NCBI GenBank assembly: GCA_964574195.1
Contig: CAZNMO010000250.1
Coordinates: 1 to 5,898 of the forward strand
Direction of reading: 5' to 3'
Source of the DNA: BRH-c25 sp964574195
GTDB lineage: Bacteria > Bacillota > Clostridia > Lutisporales > Lutisporaceae
DNA length: 5,898 nt
Shown: piece by piece, positions 1-5,471 of the stretch
Numbering within the stretch: the first letter of the stretch is position 1
How the letters are laid out: each line of letters begins with the position of its first letter
Program-made: the position numbers and the translations under genes
Notes under the pieces: generated by a model
Seen by the model: only the letters and a program-made list of their open reading frames with translations
Databases searched by the model: none
Told to the model about the DNA's origin: nothing

Positions 1-514
1 CAATCGCGATCATATTCATCATTCCCATAAGGCTTCTTGCAGCCACATGTGGATCTACCTTCCGGAATACCCCCTTATCAGCCCAGATGCTATAGAACAG
101 CTCAGTCTTATTTACTATCTTCAGAATAAATTGTTCTTTGAATTCATCCAATAGCTCCGGATGGTACTGCAGCTCATTCATAAGTATCCTGAAAGGGTCG
201 ATATTCTGGAGCACCCTCTCTATCCTGACCTTTATATATTCTTTTATCTGCCTCCTTGTGTCATCCTCACTGGTCAGCACGGTGAACTCCTCATCCGTCA
301 TCATCAACATGCCTGGCACTATTTTTTGTATTATCTTGTTCATTACTCCGCGAAGAATATCTTTCTTGGTACCGTAATACTTGAACACAGCGCCCTCAGA
401 CACCCCGGCCGCCTTAGCGATATCAGCAGTTTTGGTTCCATGATATCCATTTTGTGCAAAGTGTTTTATCGCTGCATCCAGTATCTTATCCTGTGTTTCA
501 CTACTATTACCCAT
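1..514 (-). CDS. TetR/AcrR-family transcriptional regulator (C-terminus cut by window edge)
   Basis: A one-component repressor-type DNA-binding protein. 171 residues are visible from the ATG at 514 to the left edge. The start is preceded by AGGAGG (526-531) 11 nt upstream. The N-terminus is a typical TetR HTH: helix 1 around residues 7-22 (ILDAAIKHFAQNGYHGT), then TKTADIAKAAGVSEGAVFKYY at about 27-47, followed by GTKKDIL. These are the family's most conserved positions. Residues 75-171 are the helical ligand-binding and dimerisation part, which diverges between members, so the ligand cannot be predicted. TetR proteins are usually about 190-210 residues, so only some 20-40 residues should be missing. 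It has its own promoter and a palindrome overlapping the expected transcription start, so autorepression is likely. Any co-transcribed target, such as a transporter or enzyme, would lie beyond the left edge. Family assignment is secure; target and effector are unknown. Confidence 0.95.
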   Translation of the reverse strand, partial: MGNSSETQDKILDAAIKHFAQNGYHGTKTADIAKAAGVSEGAVFKYYGTKKDILRGVMNKIIQKIVPGMLMMTDEEFTVLTSEDDTRRQIKEYIKVRIERVLQNIDPFRILMNELQYHPELLDEFKEQFILKIVNKTELFYSIWADKGVFRKVDPHVAARSLMGMMNMIAI

Positions 515-541
515 TAGTATATCGGCCTCCTATCACAAAAG

Positions 542-559
542 TAAGTGAGAACTCACTTA
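542..559. promoter_or_regulatory. Palindromic operator for the TetR-family regulator
   Basis: A perfect inverted repeat, TAAGTGAG-AA-CTCACTTA, with 8-bp arms and a 2-bp centre. It lies 28 bp upstream of the TetR start codon and directly downstream of the -10 box, so it covers the likely transcription start and early leader. TetR-family dimers commonly bind palindromes of this size in their own promoters. Assigning it to this regulator is inference from position and symmetry. Confidence 0.8.
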
Positions 560-561
560 TT

Positions 562-590
562 ATTTTAGTATTATTTTGCCATATAGTCAA
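562..590 (-). promoter_or_regulatory. Sigma-A type promoter of the TetR-family gene
   Basis: On the minus strand, TTGACT (585-590) and TAAAAT (562-567) are separated by exactly 17 bp. Each matches the housekeeping -35/-10 consensus at five of six positions. The start of transcription would fall within the operator palindrome at 542-559, which is a layout for steric repression. Confidence 0.8.
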
Positions 591-597
591 TAGAGAT

Positions 598-623
598 AAA
601 AAAAAAGGCGATTTCTCGCCTTT
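598..623 (-). terminator. Intrinsic terminator after the actin-like/PRC-barrel operon
   Basis: On the minus strand, AAAGGCGA-GAAA-TCGCCTTT forms an 8-bp stem (616-623 with 604-611) closed by a GNRA tetraloop. It runs into a tract of nine T (598-606). It begins immediately after the TAG stop at 625-627 and isolates the operon from the TetR gene, whose own promoter starts just downstream. Confidence 0.92.
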
Positions 624-624
624 C

Positions 625-1416
625 CTACTCTTCCGCATTAACGATGACCTTTACTATCGCATTGTTGGCGATAGCGTGTTTTATAAGGTTTGCATCGATA
701 ATCGTTCCGTTTTCATATATGGTATCTTCAATTTCTATACTCTCAAGCAGCATCTTGCCGCACAGATATGCATATTTTGCGTCAACTCCACGGGTATCGG
801 GTTTATCCTCCGGTTGATGTATTGTTCTCACCACCGCAAGCTCCGAACCTTCACGAGCGTTCTCTGCCGGCTGAACATTCTCCTCATTCCAATTGATGTC
901 CGGCCCTATGTCCATGGATACTTCAGCTTCCGCCTCAGCTTCAGTCTCGGCTTCGGCATTCTTATCCTTCTCTTCTACAAAAGCAGAATTATCCACATTC
1001 TCAATTTCATGCTCTTCCACATCTGCTATAATGACGCATTCGTAGCTCACAAGCTTTGATATGTCGAGCTTGAACTTGTCTGTATGTATGTACCGGACAG
1101 CAAATTCCTCATCCACTTCCACACCTTCAAGTTGTCCCAGATGCCTGCCGCTGATATTGTATACATCAAGCATTGACCTGAGTGGCTTCTCATACCTCGA
1201 AACCAGGTTCAATGCTCTCATGTCCTGTATCATAACAGCATCGGCACCAAAAATTATATTTTCTGCAGAAACTGCAAACTGGTTCTCCATATTTTCAAGA
1301 TATATGGAGCTGACCTTATTGCCTTTGATTAAAACACCGTCTACTGTTCCTGCGATTTCTGCTTCATTTATTGCTATGATTGGCTGCCTCAACAGTTTAA
1401 TAATCAAAGATGGCAC
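625..1416 (-). CDS. PRC-barrel-like protein with acidic linker, downstream partner of the actin-like ATPase
   Basis: 263 residues with no signal peptide or membrane segment, so probably cytoplasmic. Residues 4-70 read as a PRC-barrel-like fold: RQPIIAINEAEIAGTVDGVLI, then a short turn (KGNKV), then SSIYLEN and an ENIIFGADAVMI strand region. Residues 76-133 look like a second copy (LRSMLDVYNISGRHLGQLEG through KLVSYECVIIADV). Residues 134-205 form a low-complexity acidic linker containing an Ala/Glu repeat (153-166). Residues 213-260 form a compact beta-rich tail (LCGKMLLESIEIEDTIYENG, then TIIDANLIKHAI). PRC barrels act as protein-interaction or RNA/photosystem accessory modules, so an adaptor role is plausible but inferred. 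The GTG start directly abuts the TAG of the upstream actin-like gene. A GGAAGG lies only 4 nt before it, so translation is probably coupled. An in-frame TTG at codon 4 is the alternative start. No ParR-type DNA-binding motif was recognised. Confidence 0.8.
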   Translation of the reverse strand: MPSLIIKLLRQPIIAINEAEIAGTVDGVLIKGNKVSSIYLENMENQFAVSAENIIFGADAVMIQDMRALNLVSRYEKPLRSMLDVYNISGRHLGQLEGVEVDEEFAVRYIHTDKFKLDISKLVSYECVIIADVEEHEIENVDNSAFVEEKDKNAEAETEAEAEAEVSMDIGPDINWNEENVQPAENAREGSELAVVRTIHQPEDKPDTRGVDAKYAYLCGKMLLESIEIEDTIYENGTIIDANLIKHAIANNAIVKVIVNAEE

Positions 1417-2556
1417 CTACCCTTCCAGGTTAGTCTTTATATCCCTGTACATTCTATAGTACATGCTTCCAACAACATTGTCATATTCACCGATATTGCT
1501 CTTTATGCAGATAAAGTCGTTGCTGAGATACTTGCTGAGATAGTCAAAAAGTATCTTGCTGCCGCCGCCTGCAAATATGAGACTGTCGCAGGTACCCATG
1601 AACTTTATCTTTGCAAATTCCCTTATATCCTTGCTGAGCTCGTATGCAAAAACATCAAATACATTCTTCACAATGCTGGATGCATCAATATCTTCGCCCT
1701 TCTTACCCTTAAGCATACAGTTGTTGAATCTTATCGTATTGTCGATCTCGTAGCTGTATGGCTTCCTGTCAAGCTTGTCCCTGAAGTTGTTGTAAAGGAT
1801 AAGGGATATCTTTTCGTAACAGTCGAACATACCTTTTTCAAAGGTGTTGACCCCTGCTACCTTGAAACCGTCGAAGGCAGCTACATTTATCTGGCCTGAG
1901 CCTATATCCCAGACTACTGTCTTCATATCTTCCTTGAACTCTTCCTTAACGCTGCCGTCCTCATTCACTGCATACTGGAAGAATGCAGCTATCCCTTCGG
2001 GGCACAATACAACCTTTTCGATGTCGAAAACTACTTCGTATATAACCTGTGATGTGTTATATATATTATAAAACATTACCTTCATGTTTCCCATGAGACT
2101 ATCAGTATACTTGCTCGCGGATTCTTCCTTGTTCCTTGCGTACTCTATCAGGGGCTGATTGACGGTAAGATCTATCTTCTGGTAGTTCTTGTTGTACTTT
2201 GCCAGATTGTAGGCAATACCGGCGAGCATACAGAACATTATTACCTCATCAGCGGCCTTTTCCTGATATCTGTTCCTGTCCCTGATAAGGAGTCCCTTTT
2301 CTTCTGCTGCCTTACCGACAAGCATTTTGCCCTTAGATTCTCCGTCCTTGATGATCTCAACAAACATGTTGTTAATGTCCAGCTTTGCTGCGTCATTATT
2401 CCAGTCTGAGAGGTCGAAGTCAAAATTCAAACCATAGTTCAAATCCTTTTCCGGCTCTGATATGATCGTTGGAAAATCGAAAGGTTTCCTGGATTCCTCC
2501 ATTATCTTCGTAAGTCTGTTTCCACCATCTGCATAAATTTTAACCCGAGACTCCAT
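1417..2556 (-). CDS. ParM/Alp-type actin-like ATPase
   Basis: 379 residues, near the usual 320-400 of ParM/Alp proteins. The expected ASKHA nucleotide-binding elements appear in order. The phosphate-1 loop is at 10-17 (DGGNRLTK, matching the DxGNxxTK pattern of archaeal and Gram-positive Alps). A mid-domain stretch NQPLIEYARNKEE spans 133-145. Phosphate-2 is at 215-225 (VWDIGSGQINV). The adenosine motif is at 326-334 (LIFAGGGSK). A connect-2 type helix lies near 360-370 (NVVGSMYYRMY). Family members polymerise into ATP-dependent filaments that move or position DNA or other cargo. Polymerisation here is inferred. The ATG has AAGGAGG (2564-2570) 7 nt upstream. It is the first gene of a two-gene operon with the PRC-barrel protein and is divergent from a MinD/CpaE-like ATPase. 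No small RHH ParR gene and no obvious long centromere repeat array is visible nearby. PilM- or FtsA-like roles are alternatives, but the motifs fit ParM/Alp better. Confidence 0.85.
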   Translation of the reverse strand: MESRVKIYADGGNRLTKIMEESRKPFDFPTIISEPEKDLNYGLNFDFDLSDWNNDAAKLDINNMFVEIIKDGESKGKMLVGKAAEEKGLLIRDRNRYQEKAADEVIMFCMLAGIAYNLAKYNKNYQKIDLTVNQPLIEYARNKEESASKYTDSLMGNMKVMFYNIYNTSQVIYEVVFDIEKVVLCPEGIAAFFQYAVNEDGSVKEEFKEDMKTVVWDIGSGQINVAAFDGFKVAGVNTFEKGMFDCYEKISLILYNNFRDKLDRKPYSYEIDNTIRFNNCMLKGKKGEDIDASSIVKNVFDVFAYELSKDIREFAKIKFMGTCDSLIFAGGGSKILFDYLSKYLSNDFICIKSNIGEYDNVVGSMYYRMYRDIKTNLEG

Positions 2557-2637
2557 AAAAAAACCTCCTTGAAATATTTATAAAGTAAATGAATACAACT
2601 ACTCTACAATATACGATACCCCATATCTTCCCAGCAG

Positions 2638-2668
2638 CATATAGGACTTTAGTCCTAATTTGTTTCAA
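2638..2668 (-). promoter_or_regulatory. Possible promoter of the actin-like/PRC-barrel operon
   Basis: On the minus strand, TTGAAA (2663-2668) and TATATG (2638-2643) are separated by 19 bp, and the TAGGACT/AGTCCTA palindrome lies almost entirely in the spacer. A long spacer filled by a palindrome is the arrangement used by MerR-type regulated promoters, but the boxes are only partial matches. The resulting leader would be about 75 nt. This is a weak call made by eye. Confidence 0.35.
2642..2657. promoter_or_regulatory. Perfect 16-bp palindrome in the divergent control region
   Basis: TAGGACT-TT-AGTCCTA has 7-bp perfect arms around a 2-bp centre. It sits about midway between the actin-like gene (start 2556) and the ATPase gene (start 2738), where one regulator could control both. 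No T-tract follows on either strand, so a dimeric protein binding site is more likely than a terminator. The cognate factor is unknown and none is encoded in the window apart from the TetR protein, whose presumed operator (542-559) is different in sequence. Confidence 0.65.
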
Positions 2669-2678
2669 TTTGTTGAAA
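2657..2678. repeat. Short phased direct repeat and overlapping inverted repeat
   Basis: AATTTGTT occurs at 2657-2664 and again at 2667-2674, exactly 10 bp apart, so both copies face the same side of the helix. A looser third version (CATTTTGTG) begins at 2686. Overlapping them, TTTCAA (2663-2668) and TTGAAA (2673-2678) form a 6-bp inverted repeat. This may be a protein-binding site or just back-to-back -35 boxes. It is too short to be called a centromere. Confidence 0.4.
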
Positions 2679-2700
2679 AATCAGCCATTTTGTGTTAATT
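2673..2700 (+). promoter_or_regulatory. Possible promoter of the MinD/CpaE-like ATPase gene
   Basis: TTGAAA (2673-2678) and a poor -10 candidate TTAATT (2695-2700) are 16 bp apart. The -35 is back-to-back with the candidate -35 of the minus-strand operon (2663-2668). A start near 2707 would give a leader of about 30 nt. The -10 is weak, suggesting low basal activity or need for an activator. Confidence 0.3.
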
Positions 2701-2722
2701 TTTAGGTGTATGTAGCTTTTTC

Positions 2723-2730
2723 AAAGGAGG
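2723..2730 (+). promoter_or_regulatory. Strong ribosome binding site fixing the TTG start
   Basis: AAAGGAGG lies 7 nt upstream of the TTG at 2738. This near-perfect Shine-Dalgarno at optimal spacing decides in favour of the rare TTG start; no in-frame ATG is similarly placed nearby. Confidence 0.85.
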
Positions 2731-2737
2731 GAATAAT

Positions 2738-4192
2738 TTGGAGAACGTAAGTAACAAAAGTGCCTCCAAGGCGCATCGTTGCATCATATCTACGGGGGCG
2801 TCCTCTGCACGGCACCTTAAGCAGTACGCAGCAAGCCATGTCGAAGAAAGCACATTAGTATATAATTGTGGTGAAAAGGATGAAATATGTAATATTATTC
2901 CTGCAGATCACTACGATATTATTATAAGTTATTCTGATGAATCAGTAAATGAAATTATATATGATTTATTCAATTTCCTTATACCTCAGGATGTTCCCAT
3001 TAGAGTCGTATTTATAATGGACAGCAATCCAAAAGAGAAAAATATGCCGAAGCATGTCACCTTTCTGGAGAAGCTGGAGAAGCATAAATTCATTACATTG
3101 GAATTTATTGATGATACTCCGGCGGAGCCTGTCAAACAGGAAGACAATATCATATACTTCGTAGGGCCAGGTAACACCGGCAAAACCTCAATCATCGCAT
3201 CATTGAGCGAAAGCTTCAGGCAGAACAGCCAGAAGCTTGCACTTATTGATATTACCCACAGCAACAAGCTCATTAATTATTTTCCAAAGCATTCGTTCTT
3301 GAATACTGCCAACCTTAAGGATTTTACAGTATCCAGGGATTTTTTCAGATCGGTAAACATTTATACTGACGGACTGGTGGATCTATATGTCTATGACTAT
3401 GATTATGACAAGAAAGGGCCTGAGGTCATTTATTTCTGTGAGATCCTGAGAAAACTCAGTGAGCTGTATGATTATATAATAGTCAATGCCGACGAAAGAT
3501 CTCTCATGGATACGCCTTATATCTTCAAGACCGCAAGCAAGATCTTCATAGTTCATGATTTCATACCCACGAAGATCAGATCCACAAAAAGACTCCTCCT
3601 AAAGATGATCTCAGCTGGTATAGATACACAGGAGGCAGTATCCCTCATATATAACAAGACACTGAGCGATACCGTGAATATTGGAAAGCTGGAAGAGAAA
3701 ATGCTTTTCATAAAGCTGCCCAGCAAGAAGATCATCCCTGCAGTTGATATAAACTGCAAGACCTTTGAAATACCTTACGAGCAGAAAACAATGGCCGCAA
3801 TTATCCGGAACCTGATGGACAACAGGACAGGCATAGAAAACACTTCAAAGCGTTACAGAACCAACATTACCAATATATATAAGCATATAAACAATATACT
3901 GTACACCGATAAGGATGAAATGGAGATATCCCAGTATTTCCGTGAAAAGCTTCAGAAGCTTACCGATAGAAAGCAACTGTCGGACTGGTTGAAGTCGTTG
4001 AGATCCAGCGGTGCAGCAGCAAGAAGCATGGAGCTGCTCAACAACGGCAAGGCCTGGGTAAAAAACGTAAAGCTGCCGGAAATCAGGACAGGAGTATTGA
4101 AGCAAGGACTCTCTAAAGTCAGCAGGACAGTATCCGACACAATTTCCAAAAACAAATATTACGTTGCATATATCAAGAAGCAGCATTCATAA
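2738..4192 (+). CDS. MinD/CpaE (TadZ)-like P-loop ATPase with degenerate motifs
   Basis: 484 residues with a TTG start. Residues 12-125 alternate beta strands and helices (RCIISTG, YDIIISYSDES, PIRVVFIMD, FITLEFIDD), resembling the pseudo-receiver domain that precedes the ATPase in CpaE/TadZ. Residues 137-360 form a SIMIBI-type ATPase. The Walker A motif is GPGNTGKT (143-150), the second strand LALIDITHSN carries D171, and a Walker B-like strand YDYIIVNADE lies at 244-253. Two departures are visible. Proline occupies the position of the ParA/MinD signature lysine (KGGxGKT), and asparagine (N250) stands where the Walker B aspartate is usual. Nucleotide binding is likely; hydrolysis may be slow or lost. 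Residues 365-484 are helical, basic and unassigned, perhaps a DNA, partner or membrane contact. Relatives position pili, chemoreceptors, plasmids or division sites. Divergence from the actin-like operon suggests a shared process. It could alternatively belong to a pilus system, but no such genes are in view. Confidence 0.75.
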   Translation: MENVSNKSASKAHRCIISTGASSARHLKQYAASHVEESTLVYNCGEKDEICNIIPADHYDIIISYSDESVNEIIYDLFNFLIPQDVPIRVVFIMDSNPKEKNMPKHVTFLEKLEKHKFITLEFIDDTPAEPVKQEDNIIYFVGPGNTGKTSIIASLSESFRQNSQKLALIDITHSNKLINYFPKHSFLNTANLKDFTVSRDFFRSVNIYTDGLVDLYVYDYDYDKKGPEVIYFCEILRKLSELYDYIIVNADERSLMDTPYIFKTASKIFIVHDFIPTKIRSTKRLLLKMISAGIDTQEAVSLIYNKTLSDTVNIGKLEEKMLFIKLPSKKIIPAVDINCKTFEIPYEQKTMAAIIRNLMDNRTGIENTSKRYRTNITNIYKHINNILYTDKDEMEISQYFREKLQKLTDRKQLSDWLKSLRSSGAAARSMELLNNGKAWVKNVKLPEIRTGVLKQGLSKVSRTVSDTISKNKYYVAYIKKQHS

Positions 4193-4220
4193 CGAAATGC
4201 TGCTTCTTCTCTTTATCTTC
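4175..4220 (+). terminator. Hairpin terminator between convergent genes
   Basis: AAGAAGCAGCATT (4175-4187) pairs perfectly with AATGCTGCTTCTT (4196-4208), giving a 13-bp stem with an 8-nt loop that contains most of the ATPase stop codon (4190-4192). On the plus strand a pyrimidine-rich CTCTTTATCTTCTCT follows, an imperfect U-tract. On the minus strand no T-run follows, so it is probably better for the ATPase gene than for the dehydrogenase gene, although it could slow polymerase from both sides. The last five codons of the ATPase gene are part of the stem. Confidence 0.65.
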
Positions 4221-4221
4221 T

Positions 4222-5445
4222 CTAAAAACCGAACAATACTTTTATGCTCTTGTATTTACCTTTATCCGAGGCAATTTCCATAGCCCTCTTATAGTCCTTT
4301 ATATCGAGTATATGGGTCACAAGGGGGCTGATATCTAACTTGCCCTCATTTATCAGCCTGAGGGTATGTATATAAGTGGAGGCCTTGCTTCCGCCTATGT
4401 CCTCCAAGCCGCACCAATATGCCCCATGGAGCCTTATCTCCTTCAGCCATATGGGCGTCCAGTCCACTCCCTTTGGAGCAGAAGCCAGGCCGATAAGCAC
4501 CATAGTACCTCCCTGCCTGGTGAACCTCAATGACTCGTCAATGCTCACATCGGAGCCCACGCACTCAAACACCCTGTCAAAACCGCCTGTCATTACCCTT
4601 TTACCGATTATCGGCTTATAAAGGGTGCCGCCTGTAATACCTGCAAAGGTAGAGTAATAATCCCCATCCCTGGTATAGACGACATTATCTGCTCCATATT
4701 TTCCTGCCAGCTCACCCTGAAAGGCATGTCGGGCCAGGATCGTGATATTGCACTTTGAGCCCAACGCCCTTAGGCACGCAACTACCATCAGGCCTATTAT
4801 CCCGCTCCCTACCACCAGGACCTTCTCGTTGTCATCGGGATAATTCCTGGCAACAGGGTGAAGCGCCGAGGCTATGGCGTCCACAAGCACGGCATCCTCC
4901 CCTCTTGTGTCTTCCTCCAGCTTGATAAGCTGTGATCTATGTGCCACATAATACTCTCCCCAGCTTCCTCCGGTATCTCTGCAGGAGCCGATGGACATTC
5001 CAGGTGCCAGGCTTCCTTTTGTAAAGCTGCTGCAAACCGATGGGTTTCCGCTCTTGCAGCTATCGCACTCCTCTTCAATTCCTCTCACTCTGCAGGAAAG
5101 TAATGGGTCTGCGATCACCCGGTCTCCCGCTATAAAGCCCTTTACCCCGCTTCCCGCCTCTTCAACAATACCCATGTTCTCATGCCCTATGACAAAGGGA
5201 AATGAGACAAATGGCGAGGCAGAAGGACTGTCATGAAGGTAGACCAGGTTCAGATCACTGCCGCAGATCCCCCCGAAAACAGTTTTTATCCTCACCCAAT
5301 CCGGACCCGGGAGCTCCGGTTCTCTTATATCCTCCTTGTACCGCGTGCATGCAAACCCGCCGTAACTTAGTTTTTTATCCAGCTTCCCAAGCAACAGCGT
5401 ACCCGCATACCTTTTCACATCCCCGTCAAATACTATGCCCCTCAT
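4222..5445 (-). CDS. Zinc-dependent medium-chain dehydrogenase (alcohol/threonine dehydrogenase-like)
   Basis: 407 residues, cytoplasmic, catalysing NAD(P)-linked oxidation or reduction of an alcohol/ketone. The GroES-like N-terminal domain has catalytic-zinc ligands C61 (GICGSD) and H88-E89 (VIGHE). A structural-zinc lobe is complete with C118, C127, C130 and C138. The Rossmann domain has VVGSGIIG at 211-218. After the second strand (ITILARHAFQ) an Arg-His pair stands where NAD-specific enzymes carry an acidic residue, hinting at NADP. The tail (GVDWTPIWLKEIRLHGAY, 326-343, and LDISPLVTH, 370-378) resembles threonine dehydrogenases, but the protein is about 60 residues longer than the usual 340. 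The ATG at 5445 is chosen because AAGGAG (5454-5459) lies 8 nt upstream. The frame stays open to 5664, but that extension reads through the upstream synthase gene and has no family similarity. It follows the synthase by 26 nt, so the two are almost certainly one operon. The substrate is not determined. Confidence 0.9.
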   Translation of the reverse strand: MRGIVFDGDVKRYAGTLLLGKLDKKLSYGGFACTRYKEDIREPELPGPDWVRIKTVFGGICGSDLNLVYLHDSPSASPFVSFPFVIGHENMGIVEEAGSGVKGFIAGDRVIADPLLSCRVRGIEEECDSCKSGNPSVCSSFTKGSLAPGMSIGSCRDTGGSWGEYYVAHRSQLIKLEEDTRGEDAVLVDAIASALHPVARNYPDDNEKVLVVGSGIIGLMVVACLRALGSKCNITILARHAFQGELAGKYGADNVVYTRDGDYYSTFAGITGGTLYKPIIGKRVMTGGFDRVFECVGSDVSIDESLRFTRQGGTMVLIGLASAPKGVDWTPIWLKEIRLHGAYWCGLEDIGGSKASTYIHTLRLINEGKLDISPLVTHILDIKDYKRAMEIASDKGKYKSIKVLFGF

Positions 5446-5471
5446 ATTCTTCTCTCCTTCGTAAAGCAATG

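Noticed and set aside
138..517. Two plus-strand open frames of 79 and 118 codons
   Set aside because: They lie antisense to the TetR gene, whose HTH is unmistakable, and have no ribosome binding site or recognisable domain.
919..960. Ala/Glu codon repeat as a DNA repeat element
   Set aside because: The codons vary (GAA/GAG, GCC/GCT/GCG), so it is a low-complexity protein linker rather than a nucleotide repeat.
454..1459. Plus-strand open frames of 201 and 132 codons
   Set aside because: They are antisense to the PRC-barrel gene and TetR promoter region, their hydrophobic Cys/Phe-rich translations look like shadow frames, and they would run through the TetR promoter and terminator.
2571..2737. 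Riboswitch in the divergent leader region
   Set aside because: No conserved riboswitch core or multi-stem architecture could be recognised; the region is AT-rich with one short palindrome.
3845..4186. Minus-strand frame of 113 codons
   Set aside because: It is antisense to the C-terminal part of the ATPase gene and overlaps the terminator stem; no SD or domain was found.
625..4192. Plasmid or phage partition locus
   Set aside because: No replication, integrase, transposase or phage gene and no long iteron array is visible, and both flanks carry ordinary regulatory or metabolic genes. A chromosomal location is more likely, although an integrated element cannot be excluded from this window.
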